A DNA stretch of 34,647 nucleotides, taken from NCBI RefSeq assembly GCF_000158955.1, contig NZ_GG657757.1, positions 1,619,848 through 1,654,494 of the forward strand. Direction: 5' to 3'. Every line of letters begins with the position of its first letter. Within the stretch, counting starts at the first letter, position 1. Of the stretch, positions 24,589 to 32,493 are shown one piece after another. The notes beneath the pieces were generated by a model. It saw nothing but the letters and a program-made list of their open reading frames with translations, did not search any database and was not told the origin of the DNA. Position numbers and translations under genes: made by a program. Origin of the DNA: Streptomyces viridochromogenes DSM 40736. Lineage in GTDB: Bacteria > Actinomycetota > Actinomycetes > Streptomycetales > Streptomycetaceae.

Positions 24589-25782
24589 TTAAGAGAGGTC
24601 GCGCCGGGCCGCGATCTTCGACGCCAGGCTGTAGATGTCGATGAAGCCCTTGGCCGCGGACTGGTCGAAGGTGTCGCCGGTGTCGTAGGTCGCGAGATCG
24701 AAGTCGTACAGCGACTGCGCCGAGCGGCGTCCGGTGACCACGGCGCGGCCGCCGTGCAGCGTCATCCGGATGTCCCCGGTGACGTGCTCGTTGGCCTCGT
24801 TGACGAAGCCGTCCAGGGCGCGCTTGAGCGGGGAGAACCACTGGCCGTCGTAGACGAGCTCGCCCCAGCGCTGCTCGACCTGGCGCTTGTAGCGGGCGAG
24901 TTCCCGCTCGACGGTGACACCCTCCAGCTCTTGGTGGGCGGTGATCAGGGCGATCGCGCCCGGAGCCTCGTACACCTCGCGCGACTTGATGCCGACGAGC
25001 CGGTCCTCGACCATGTCGATCCGGCCGACGCCCTGGGCACCGGCGCGCTCGTTGAGCTGCTGGATGGCCTGGAGGACGGTGACGGGCCTGCCGTCGAGGG
25101 CGACCGGGACGCCCTGCTCGAAGGTGATGACCACCTCGTCGGCCTCACGCGCGTCGGCCGGGTTCTCGGTGTACTCGTAGAGGTCCTCGATCGGCGCGTT
25201 CCAGATGTCCTCCAGGAAGCCGGTCTCGACGGCCCGCCCGAAGACGTTCTGGTCGATGGAGTACGGCGACTTCTTGGTGGTCGCGATCGGCAGGCCCTTC
25301 TGCTCGCAGAAGGCGATGGCCTTGTCGCGCGTCATGGCGTAGTCGCGGACCGGGGCGATGCACTTCAGGTCGGGAGCGAGGGCCACGATGCCGGCCTCGA
25401 AGCGGACCTGGTCGTTGCCCTTGCCGGTGCAGCCGTGGGCGACCGTGCCGGCGCCGTGCTTCCGGGCCGCGGCGACCAGGTGCTTGACGATCGTCGGCCG
25501 GGAGAGGGCGGAGACGAGCGGGTAGCGGTCCATGTAGAGGGCGTTGGCCTTGATCGCCGGGAGGCAGTACTCCTCGGCGAACTCGTCCCTGGCGTCGGCG
25601 ACCTCGGCCTCGACCGCACCGCACGCGAGGGCGCGTTTGCGGATGACGTCCAGATCCTCGCCGCCCTGGCCGACGTCCACCGCTACCGCGATGACCTCGG
25701 CGCCCGTCTCCTCGGCGATCCAGCCGATGGCGACGGAGGTGTCAAGACCGCCTGAGTAGGCGAGTACGACGCGCTCGGTCAC
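24589..25782 (-). CDS. argG: Argininosuccinate synthase
   Basis: A 397-residue ATP-dependent enzyme that joins citrulline and aspartate, the penultimate step of arginine synthesis. The P-loop-like AYSGGLDTS (8-16) binds the ATP pyrophosphate. Other family blocks: [58 protein letters not shown] and [14 protein letters not shown]. The GTG start at 25782 has a strong AGGAGAAG five bases upstream. The promoter, with two ARG boxes, lies immediately before it, so it should be repressed by ArgR when arginine is plentiful. argH follows. Confidence 0.97.
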   Translation of the reverse strand: MTERVVLAYSGGLDTSVAIGWIAEETGAEVIAVAVDVGQGGEDLDVIRKRALACGAVEAEVADARDEFAEEYCLPAIKANALYMDRYPLVSALSRPTIVKHLVAAARKHGAGTVAHGCTGKGNDQVRFEAGIVALAPDLKCIAPVRDYAMTRDKAIAFCEQKGLPIATTKKSPYSIDQNVFGRAVETGFLEDIWNAPIEDLYEYTENPADAREADEVVITFEQGVPVALDGRPVTVLQAIQQLNERAGAQGVGRIDMVEDRLVGIKSREVYEAPGAIALITAHQELEGVTVERELARYKRQVEQRWGELVYDGQWFSPLKRALDGFVNEANEHVTGDIRMTLHGGRAVVTGRRSAQSLYDFDLATYDTGDTFDQSAAKGFIDIYSLASKIAARRDLS

Positions 25783-25810
25783 GGGTTCTTCTCCTCATAC
25801 TGCGATCACT

Positions 25811-25852
25811 GACATGCATGAGTATGCAGAGGTCCGCATGATTCGTCAATCG
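25811..25852 (-). promoter_or_regulatory. argG promoter with two ARG boxes
   Basis: On the minus strand TTGACG (-35, 25844-25849) and CATACT (-10, 25821-25826) are 17 bp apart. Two ARG-box-like sites overlap them: a perfect TGCAT-N4-ATGCA (25815-25828) and a weaker TGACG-N4-ATGCG. Their centres are 20 bp apart, the spacing expected for an ArgR hexamer. Confidence 0.78.
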
Positions 25853-25998
25853 CCCTCGGCGTGAGGCCCTGATTCCGGCCACGTCGAGAAGAATTTGAAG
25901 ATCCTTTGAACACGGGAAACCGCTTACCCGTACCTCTCGCCGAACGCAGGCGCCGCGTCGAACACCCACGACCCACCGACCCCTAGTGAGGCACCCCC

Positions 25999-26949
25999 AT
26001 GTCCAGGGCTCTTCCGAAGTACAACAAGCGTCGCGTCACGTTCATCGGCGGCGCCGCCGCGGTGGCGCTGTCCGGCACGGTCATCGCCGGCTTCGCCCTC
26101 GCCGGGGAGACGCCCGAGAGCGGTGGGACGAACGCCCGGACGCTGGCCGGTCCCGGTACCATCTCGTGCCCGGACGTCACCGGCCAGCTGCCGGAGGTCC
26201 CCGCCTCGGCGAAGGCGGAGGTCGACCGCAACCTGGCCGATCTGAACACCCAGATCCAGGAGGCCAACAAGCGCCTGGTCGACACCGTCGGCCAGGGCGG
26301 CCCCAACTTCGTCCAGAACGCCATCCTCGGCCCCCTCGAGGACAAGCGTGTCGCGGCCCTGAACCGCATCGAGACCGCCATCGGGCGGGCCGCCGAGAAG
26401 CCGGAGGGCCTCGAGGCCTTCGCCGCCTGCCAGCTCAGCGCCGACGGCGGAGCCGGAGCGGGTGACGCGGCGGGTGGCGAGGCGGGCGCCGGTGCGGAGG
26501 CCGGAGCCGAAGCGGGTGCGGGCGCCGAGGCAGGTGCCGAGGCCGGAGCGGGCGCCGAAGCAGGTGCCGGCGCCGAGGCCGGGGCGGGCCAGGAGGCCGG
26601 GGCGGGCGCCGGCGAGGACGCGGGTGCGGGTGCGGGTGCGGCGGGGAACGCCGGGGCCGGCACCATCAGCTGCCCGGACGTCGCCTCCCAGCTGCCCGCC
26701 GTGCCGGCCTCCGCCCAGGCCGAGGTCGACCGCAACCTGGCGCTGCTGGACACGCAGATCGCGGAGGCCAACAAGCGCCTGGTCGACACCGTCGGCCAGG
26801 GCGGCCCCAACTTCGTCCAGAACGCCATCCTCGGCCCGCTGGAGGACAAGCGGGTCTCCACCGTCAACCGCATCGCCACGGCCATCGGCCGCACCGCCGA
26901 GAAGCCGGCCGGCCTGGACTCCCTGGCTGCCTGCACCCTCAACAAGTGA
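25999..26949 (+). CDS. Exported protein with two copies of a ~90-residue domain joined by a Gly/Ala/Glu linker
   Basis: A 316-residue protein of unknown function. Residues 11-35 (RRVTFIGGAAAVALSGTVIAGFALAG) form a signal peptide or N-terminal anchor. Domain A (about 55-146) and domain B (about 223-314) are near-identical in the core segments EANKRLVDTVGQGGPNFVQ and NAILGPLEDKRV. Each has two Cys exactly 87 residues apart (C57-C144, C225-C312), suggesting a disulfide in each. Between them lie about 70 residues of Gly, Ala and Glu repeats. The domains look helical and may bundle. ATG 25999 gives the first good start; the upstream region is shared with the divergent argG promoter. A strong terminator follows. 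I do not recognise the family. Confidence 0.8.
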   Translation: MSRALPKYNKRRVTFIGGAAAVALSGTVIAGFALAGETPESGGTNARTLAGPGTISCPDVTGQLPEVPASAKAEVDRNLADLNTQIQEANKRLVDTVGQGGPNFVQNAILGPLEDKRVAALNRIETAIGRAAEKPEGLEAFAACQLSADGGAGAGDAAGGEAGAGAEAGAEAGAGAEAGAEAGAGAEAGAGAEAGAGQEAGAGAGEDAGAGAGAAGNAGAGTISCPDVASQLPAVPASAQAEVDRNLALLDTQIAEANKRLVDTVGQGGPNFVQNAILGPLEDKRVSTVNRIATAIGRTAEKPAGLDSLAACTLNK

Positions 26950-26960
26950 GGTGACAGGCG

Positions 26961-27001
26961 CCGTGGCCGCCCCGTGGGAGCGCCGGCCGGGGCGGCCACG
27001 G
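26961..27001 (+). terminator. Terminator of the two-domain exported protein gene
   Basis: CCGTGGCCGCCCCG (26961-26974) and its exact complement (26988-27001) form a 14-bp stem with a 13-nt loop, 12 bp past the stop codon. Confidence 0.75.
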
Positions 27002-27015
27002 GCAGGGACCTGGGC

Positions 27016-27046
27016 GCGGGATCCGGCAGAGGTGACCGGATCCCGC
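27016..27046 (+). terminator. Second terminator hairpin
   Basis: GCGGGATCCGG and its exact complement enclose a 9-nt loop, followed by AATTCCTT. It backs up the preceding hairpin. Confidence 0.65.
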
Positions 27047-27090
27047 AATTCCTTAGACAGTCGAAAGACCTGGGTGCATCATCATGTGAC

Positions 27091-27678
27091 ATGGGAAAAA
27101 CTCATGAGGGCATAGACGGCCGGCTCCGCTCGTTCATCGAGGCGCAGCCGGTCTTCTTCACCGCCACCGCTCCGCTGTCCGCCGACGGCACGGTCAACCT
27201 CTCCCCCAAGGGGCTCAAGGGCTCCTTCGCGGTGCTGGACGAGCACACGGTGGCCTACCTCGACTTCGCCGGCTCCAACGCCGAGACCATCGCCCACCTG
27301 CGGGAGAACGGGCGGATCACCCTGATGTGGTGCGCTTTCCAGGGCCCGCCGAACATCGTCCGCGTGCACGGCCGCGGCGAGCCGGTCTTCCGCGACGACG
27401 CCCGTTTCGCGGAACTGCTCGCCCACTTCCCCGACATCGACCCGACGCGGCACGGCCTGCGCGCCGTCATCGTCGTCACCGCCGAACTCGTCCGCGACAC
27501 CTGCGGCTACGCGGTGCCCTACATGGCGTACGAGGCGGACCGCGACCTGCACGGCAGGCGTTTCGCCCGCGAGGACGACGCCTCGCTCAGCGCCTACTTC
27601 ACCAAGAAGGAGCACATCGCGACCAGCCTGGACGGACTCCCCGGGCTGCCGTTGCCGCTGCCGCCCTCTACGGTCTGA
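27091..27678 (+). CDS. Pyridoxamine 5'-phosphate oxidase-like flavoprotein
   Basis: A 195-residue protein of the PNPOx-like split-barrel fold, which binds FMN or F420. Visible segments: PVFFTATAPLSADGTVNLSPKG, VAYLDFAGSNAETIAHLRENGRITLMWCAF and IVRVHGRGEP, all usual for this family. True PNPOx catalytic residues are not evident, so it is not annotated as the vitamin B6 enzyme. The start is ATG 27091; no Shine-Dalgarno is clear, so the mRNA may be leaderless. The L,D-transpeptidase-like gene begins three bases after its stop, so the two are co-transcribed. Substrate unknown. Confidence 0.82.
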   Translation: MGKTHEGIDGRLRSFIEAQPVFFTATAPLSADGTVNLSPKGLKGSFAVLDEHTVAYLDFAGSNAETIAHLRENGRITLMWCAFQGPPNIVRVHGRGEPVFRDDARFAELLAHFPDIDPTRHGLRAVIVVTAELVRDTCGYAVPYMAYEADRDLHGRRFAREDDASLSAYFTKKEHIATSLDGLPGLPLPLPPSTV

Positions 27679-27681
27679 GGC

Positions 27682-28377
27682 ATGCGCCCCGGTGCCGTCG
27701 CCCTCGCCGTCTCCTCCCTCGTCGCACTCGGCGCCGGGCCGCCCGCCCCCGCGCCGCTGCCGGCCCGGATGGCCGACACCGGCGGCGGCACCCAGCTGAT
27801 CACCGCGGTGGCCCCGAAGACGGCCTCGACGAGAGGCACCGTCACCTGGTGGGAGCGCAGGGGCGGACGGTGGGTGGAGGCGGGTTCCGCGCCCGCCCGC
27901 TTCGGGGCGAAGGGACTCGTCCGGGGCACCTCCCGCAGACAGGGCACCGACACGACACCGACGGGCCTGTACGACCTGCCGTTCGCCTTCGGCATCGACG
28001 CTGCGCCGCGCGGGACGGCGTTCACCTACCGCAGGGTGCGCTGGGACTCCTGGTGGTGCCAGGACAACGCCTCCCGCTCCTACAACCGCTGGACCGAACC
28101 CCGCGCGGCCGACTGCCGGGCCGCCGAGTCCGAGCATCTGATCAGCTACGGGGAGCGGTACGCGCACGCCCTCGTCGTCGGCTTCAACTACGAGCGCCCG
28201 GTGCGCGAGCGCGGGGCCGGCATCTTCCTGCACGTCAACGGGCGCGGGGCGACGGCCGGTTGCGTGTCCGTGCCGAAGGACGCGATGCGTCGGATCCTGA
28301 CCTGGGCCGACCCGGCGAAGCGCCCCCACATCGCGGTCGGCACGACCCGCGGGGCCACGGCCGTCACCCGGTACTAG
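27682..28377 (+). CDS. Exported L,D-transpeptidase-like protein
   Basis: A 231-residue protein with a hydrophobic N-terminal segment (about 4-20, likely signal peptide). The active-site block is IFLHVNGRGATAGCVSVPKD, with His184 and Cys194, matching the HxxG...TxGC motif of YkuD-type L,D-transpeptidases. It also has two further Cys (126, 145) near WWCQDNASRSYNRW that could form a disulfide. Such enzymes form 3-3 peptidoglycan cross-links or attach proteins. No separate peptidoglycan-binding domain is seen. It directly follows the PNPOx-like gene, perhaps in one transcript. Confidence 0.83.
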   Translation: MRPGAVALAVSSLVALGAGPPAPAPLPARMADTGGGTQLITAVAPKTASTRGTVTWWERRGGRWVEAGSAPARFGAKGLVRGTSRRQGTDTTPTGLYDLPFAFGIDAAPRGTAFTYRRVRWDSWWCQDNASRSYNRWTEPRAADCRAAESEHLISYGERYAHALVVGFNYERPVRERGAGIFLHVNGRGATAGCVSVPKDAMRRILTWADPAKRPHIAVGTTRGATAVTRY

Positions 28378-28531
28378 GTGCCTGCCGCGGCACTAGGACC
28401 GCGCGCCCGCCCGGCACGCGGGCGTGTCATCCCCGGTCACTCCCGTGCGCACATGACTCGGCACGCGGCTGAACACTCCCGTGCCCCGGCACGTATCTGT
28501 GGGCCAAGGGTCAAGTCCCCACGGAGGAACC

Positions 28532-29914
28532 GTGACCACCACGCTCGCAGGCGGACGTGCCGCCCGCCGCCAGACGATGCGCCGCATCCGCCCGCGCCGC
28601 TCCCCGGCCGTCCCGCTGCTGATCGCCCTGTGGGCCGGAGCCGCGGCCGTGCTGTGGCTGTGGTGGGACAACACACCGTCCCTCGCGGACAACACGAGCA
28701 AGATCCTGGCCGCGGGCCGGATCACCGGCCTGCTCGCCGGTTACCTCATGGCGCTGGTGGTGCTCCAGATGGCCCGGGTGCCCGCGCTGGAGCGGCGGGT
28801 GGGCAGCGACCGGGTCGCGCGCTGGCACGCCATGACCGGCCGCTACACGCTCTGTCTGGTGCTGGCCCACGTCTTCCTCACCATGTGGGGCTACGCGCTC
28901 CAGGCGGGCAAGGGGCTCGGGGACATCGTCCAGCAGACGATCGACTCCATCAACCAGCTGCCGGACATGGGCAAGGCCGCCATCGGCACGGGTCTGCTGT
29001 TCCTCATCGGGATCCTCTCGATCGGCGGGGTGCGCCGCCTGATCGGGTACGACACCTGGTACCACGTGCACCTGCTCACCTACGCGTCGGTGTACATGAC
29101 GTTCTGGCACCAGATCACGACCGGCAACGAGTTCGCGGTCGAGCCCGCCGCGAAGACCTTCTGGTACGGGCTGTACGGCGTGGTGACCGCACTGGTGCTC
29201 TGGTACCGGATTCTCACCCCGATCCGGCTGAACCTGCGGCACCGCATGCGGGTCGAGGCGGTCATCGAGGAGACCCCGGGCATCGTGTCCGTGCTGATCG
29301 GCGGGCGCAAGCTGCACCGGATGGGCGCGGAGCCCGGGCACTTCTTCCGCTGGCGGTTCAAGGCGCCGGGCATGCGCTTCAGCTCCCACCCCTACTCGCT
29401 GTCGGCGGCGCCCCGGCCGGACATGCTGCGGATCACGGTCAAGGCGATCGGTGACCACACCTCCCGGCTGCGTGAGCTCGAACCCGGCACCAAGGTGTGG
29501 GCCGAGGGCCCGTACGGCGCGATGACCGCACAGCGCCGCAGCCGCGGCAAGGTGCTGCTGGTCGCGGGCGGCGTCGGGATCACCCCGATGCGGGCCCTGT
29601 TCGAGACGCTGCCGGGCGCCACCGGTGACATCACCCTGCTCTACCGGGCCAACACCACCCAGGACCTGGCGCTGTGGGGCGAACTCGCCAAGATCGCCGA
29701 CGAGCGCGGCGCCCGGCTGATGTACGCGGTCAACAGCCCGGACGGGGAACGCCCCGACATCTCCGCGGAGTCCCTCCAGCGGAAGATCCCGGACATCGAC
29801 CAGCACGACGTCTTCATGTGCGGGCCGCCCGGCTTCGCGCAGTCGGTGTACGAGGCACTGCGCGGCGCGGGAGTCCCCGCCCGCCGTATCCATCACGAGT
29901 CGTTCGAGATGTGA
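28532..29914 (+). CDS. Ferric-reductase-like membrane flavocytochrome
   Basis: A 460-residue membrane oxidoreductase. About six helices form a ferric-reductase-like haem domain (to about 230), with paired histidines H99/H113 and H180/H193, spaced 14 and 13 residues, as expected for two haems b. The C-terminal part is ferredoxin-NADP reductase-like: HPYSLSAAP (286-294, FAD site), VAGGVGITPMRAL (NAD(P)-binding) and MCGPPGF (429-435). It should move electrons from cytosolic NAD(P)H across the membrane. The GTG start at 28532 has GGAGG five bases upstream. The FMN-binding protein gene starts 39 bp downstream and is the likely electron acceptor. Confidence 0.9.
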   Translation: MTTTLAGGRAARRQTMRRIRPRRSPAVPLLIALWAGAAAVLWLWWDNTPSLADNTSKILAAGRITGLLAGYLMALVVLQMARVPALERRVGSDRVARWHAMTGRYTLCLVLAHVFLTMWGYALQAGKGLGDIVQQTIDSINQLPDMGKAAIGTGLLFLIGILSIGGVRRLIGYDTWYHVHLLTYASVYMTFWHQITTGNEFAVEPAAKTFWYGLYGVVTALVLWYRILTPIRLNLRHRMRVEAVIEETPGIVSVLIGGRKLHRMGAEPGHFFRWRFKAPGMRFSSHPYSLSAAPRPDMLRITVKAIGDHTSRLRELEPGTKVWAEGPYGAMTAQRRSRGKVLLVAGGVGITPMRALFETLPGATGDITLLYRANTTQDLALWGELAKIADERGARLMYAVNSPDGERPDISAESLQRKIPDIDQHDVFMCGPPGFAQSVYEALRGAGVPARRIHHESFEM

Positions 29915-29953
29915 GCGACGGGACATCAACGGCCCTTCAGGAGCTTGAGAACC

Positions 29954-31012
29954 ATGAAGAAGAGTCACCCCGTGCGGCGTGCCGTGCTCGCCGGCGCGGC
30001 CACCGTCTCCGGAATCGTGCTGCTGCTGTCCATGAAGCCGGCCTCCGACCCGGGCAGCGCCCAGGCGGCGGGGGGTCAGGTCCCGCCCGCCGCCGCGGGG
30101 CAGGCTCCGCAGGGCGGCGTGAACGGCGCGGTCACCGGTGACGCGCAGCAGACGCAGTACGGGCCGGTGCAGGTCCGCCTCACCATGAGCGGCGGCAAGA
30201 TCACTCAGGCCGAGGCGGTCCAGGCCCCCAAGGGCGGACGCAGCGACCAGATCACCGCCAGCTCCGTCCCCCGCCTCAACCAGGCGGTGGTCGCCGCGCA
30301 GAGCGCGGAGATCGACGCCGTGTCCGGGGCGACGTACACCAGCGCCGGGTACAAGAAGTCCCTCCAGTCCGCCCTCGACAAGGCCAAGGCCTCGGCGGGC
30401 GCCTCGCAGGGCTCGGGCAACGCCCAGACCCTCACGGGCGATGTGGCCCAGACGCAGTACGGGCCCGTACAGGTCCGCGTCACCGTGGCAGGCGGAAAGA
30501 TCACCAAGGCCGAAGCCGTCCAGGCCCCCAAGGGCGGACGCAGCGACCAGATCACCGCCAGCTCCGTCCCCCGCCTCAACCAGGCGGCGGTCGCGGCAGG
30601 CACCGCGGACATCGACGCGGTCTCCGGAGCCACCTACACCAGCGCCGGGTACAAGAAGTCCCTCCAGTCCGCGCTGGACAAGGCCCCGGCAGGGGGCAGC
30701 GGCTCCGCCCAGGGCGCCGGGTCGGGCAGCGGCGCCCAGGCCAAGACCGTCACGGGCAGTGTCGCGCAGACGCAGTACGGGCCCGTCCAGGTCCGTGTCA
30801 CGGTCGCCGGCGGAAAGATCACCAAGGCGGAGGCCGTCCAGGCGCCCAAGGGCGGACGCAGCGACCAGATCACCTCCTCCTCCGTCCCCCGCCTGAACCA
30901 GGCGGCGGTGGCGGCAGGCACCGCGCAGATCGACGCGGTCTCTGGGGCGACGTACACCAGCGCGGGCTACAAGCAGTCGCTCCAGTCCGCACTGGACCAG
31001 GCCGGTGGCTGA
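29954..31012 (+). CDS. Membrane-anchored protein with three FMN-binding domains
   Basis: A 352-residue protein. A basic N-terminus and one hydrophobic helix (about 10-26) precede three near-identical FMN_bind domains, each ending in the flavinylation motif SGAT (124-127, 224-227, 330-333) inside AVSGATYTSAGYKKSLQSALD. FMN is attached to the Thr through phosphodiester bonds by ApbE. Repeats are 100 and 106 residues apart, separated by Ala/Gly/Ser-rich linkers. The start is ATG 29954, nine bases after AGGAG. The domains lie outside the membrane if the helix is a signal anchor. It overlaps apbE by eight bases. Three flavins in a row suggest an electron relay between the flavocytochrome and an outer acceptor. 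Confidence 0.92.
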   Translation: MKKSHPVRRAVLAGAATVSGIVLLLSMKPASDPGSAQAAGGQVPPAAAGQAPQGGVNGAVTGDAQQTQYGPVQVRLTMSGGKITQAEAVQAPKGGRSDQITASSVPRLNQAVVAAQSAEIDAVSGATYTSAGYKKSLQSALDKAKASAGASQGSGNAQTLTGDVAQTQYGPVQVRVTVAGGKITKAEAVQAPKGGRSDQITASSVPRLNQAAVAAGTADIDAVSGATYTSAGYKKSLQSALDKAPAGGSGSAQGAGSGSGAQAKTVTGSVAQTQYGPVQVRVTVAGGKITKAEAVQAPKGGRSDQITSSSVPRLNQAAVAAGTAQIDAVSGATYTSAGYKQSLQSALDQAGG

Positions 31013-31809
31013 CACGGTGGCCGACTCCGCACAGGCTCCCGCCGCGGTGCGTCATGTGGAGGAGACGATGGGGACCGTCTTCTCCCTCGACGTCCGCGGC
31101 GGGGAACCGGCCGCCGTACGCGCGGCGCTGGACGAGGTCGTCGCCGGGCTGCACCGGGTCGACGAGGTGTTCAGCACGTACCGCGAGGACAGCCAGGTCT
31201 CCCGGCTGCAGCGCGGTGAACTGACCGTCGCGGAGTGCGACCCCGAGGTCGCCGAGGTGCTGGAGCTGACAAAACAAGGAGGAGCGGCTGAGCGACGGCT
31301 GGTTCAGCACGTCGTACGAGGGTCGCCTCGATCCGACCGGCATCGTCAAGGGCTGGGCGGTGGAGCGGGCGGCGCGGCGGCTGGCGGCGGTGCCCGGGGT
31401 GTGCGGGGTGAACGTCAACGGCGGCGGGGATGTGCAGCTGCTGGGGTCGCCGGGGGCGCAGCGGCCCTGGCGGGTGGGGGTGGCGGATCCGCTGCGGCCG
31501 GGCGGGCTCGCGGCGGTCGTCTCCGCGGCCGGTGCGGACGAGCTGTCCGTGGCCACGTCCGGGACCGCCGAGCGGGGTGCGCACATCGTCGACCCGCGTA
31601 CGGGGCGTTCCGCGGTGACCGACCTGGTCGCCGTGACGGTGGTCGGGGCTCGGCTGACGTGGGTGGACTGCTGGGCCACGGCGGCGTTCGCGATGGGGTC
31701 GCGGGAGGGGCTCGCGTGGCTGGAGTCGCTGCCGGATGTCGAGGCTTTACTCATCACGGGCGGTGACGAGGTGCGGTGCACCGGGGGGTTGGCGGCGAGG
31801 CTGGGCTGA
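31005..31809 (+). pseudogene. apbE: FAD:protein FMN transferase, interrupted by a +1 frame jump
   Basis: ApbE transfers FMN from FAD to Thr/Ser of target proteins. The first frame (31005 on) gives HVEETMGTVFSLDVRG, DEVFSTYREDSQVSRL and EVAEVLELTKQ. From about 31279 the match continues in another frame: EERLSDGWFSTSYEGRLDPTGIVKGWAVERAARRL, GVNVNGGGDVQL, TSGTAERGAHIVDPRTG, VTVVGARLTWVDCWATAAFAMG. One extra G near 31278, in a GG run after AAAACAA, explains it; without it the protein is 267 residues, a normal length. It overlaps the FMN-binding gene by 8 bp. No signal peptide is seen. A TTA codon at 31747-31749 would need the bldA tRNA. Probably a working gene with a sequence error. Confidence 0.85.
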
Positions 31810-31830
31810 GGGGGCTGGGGGCGGGGGGTC

Positions 31831-31920
31831 CGCAACCCGGCGGAGCGGGGTGCCGCTGCGGGCACCTTGGGGGCGCGGGGAACTGCGCGAACGGCCACGG
31901 CGCACCCGCACACACCCACG
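31831..31920. repeat. Streptomyces intergenic repeat, copies of two elements
   Basis: It carries GCAACCCGGCGGAGCGGGG, related to the repeat at 224-296, then GGCGCGGGGAACTGCGCG, the inverse of the block at 23014-23067. It lies between convergent apbE and argR and probably works as a shared 3'-end structure. Confidence 0.6.
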
Positions 31921-31940
31921 GCCAAGCACCCCTACGGCGC

Positions 31941-32486
31941 TCAGTGACCGTTCTGCGCCAGCCTCAGCAGATGAGCGGCCAGCGCCTGCCCCCCGTCGGG
32001 GTCCCGGCTGATCAGCATCAACGTGTCGTCCCCGGCGATCGTCCCCAGGATGTCGTGCAGCTCGGCCTGGTCGATCGCCGAGGCCAGGAACTGCGCCGCC
32101 CCCGGAGGGGTACGCAGGACCACGAGATTCGCCGAAGCCTCCGCGGAGATCAGCAGCTCCTGCGACAACCGCCGCATCCGCTCCTCCTTCGCCGACCCGC
32201 CCAGCGGCGCGCGGGGCGTGCGGAAACCGCCCTCGCTCGGCACCGCGTAGATCAGGTCGCCGTCGGCGTTGCGGATCTTCACCGCGTTCAGCTCGTCCAG
32301 GTCCCGGGAGAGCGTCGCCTGCGTGACGCTCAGCCCGTCGTCGGCGAGCAGCTTCGCCAGCTGGCTCTGCGACCGCACCGGCTGCCGGTTGAGGATGTCC
32401 ACGATCCGGCGGTGGCGTGCGGTGCGGGTCTGCGGCACGGCGGGCCCGCCCGCCCCCGGCTGCTCGTGGTCCTGCGCCTGGCTCAT
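31941..32486 (-). CDS. argR: Arginine repressor
   Basis: A 181-residue ArgR. The N-terminal winged helix includes [32 protein letters not shown] (about 42-73), which contacts the ARG box. The C-terminal domain ([37 protein letters not shown]) forms the hexamer and binds arginine. The start is ATG 32484-32486, seven bases after argD ends; the longer frame is argD shadow. It is last in argB-argD-argR, so it is co-expressed with the pathway it represses. Its sites in this window are likely those before argG. Confidence 0.95.
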   Translation of the reverse strand: MSQAQDHEQPGAGGPAVPQTRTARHRRIVDILNRQPVRSQSQLAKLLADDGLSVTQATLSRDLDELNAVKIRNADGDLIYAVPSEGGFRTPRAPLGGSAKEERMRRLSQELLISAEASANLVVLRTPPGAAQFLASAIDQAELHDILGTIAGDDTLMLISRDPDGGQALAAHLLRLAQNGH

Positions 32487-32493
32487 CGTCGTC

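Noticed and set aside
28511..31015. 834-codon minus-strand frame opposite the flavocytochrome and FMN-binding genes
   Set aside because: It is antisense to two genes with clear domains. Long open frames on the opposite strand are normal at this GC content, and its own third positions are not biased as expected.
31269..31280. Programmed -1 frameshift site in apbE
   Set aside because: The shift needed is +1, not -1, and no stimulatory hairpin is obvious; an inserted base is simpler.
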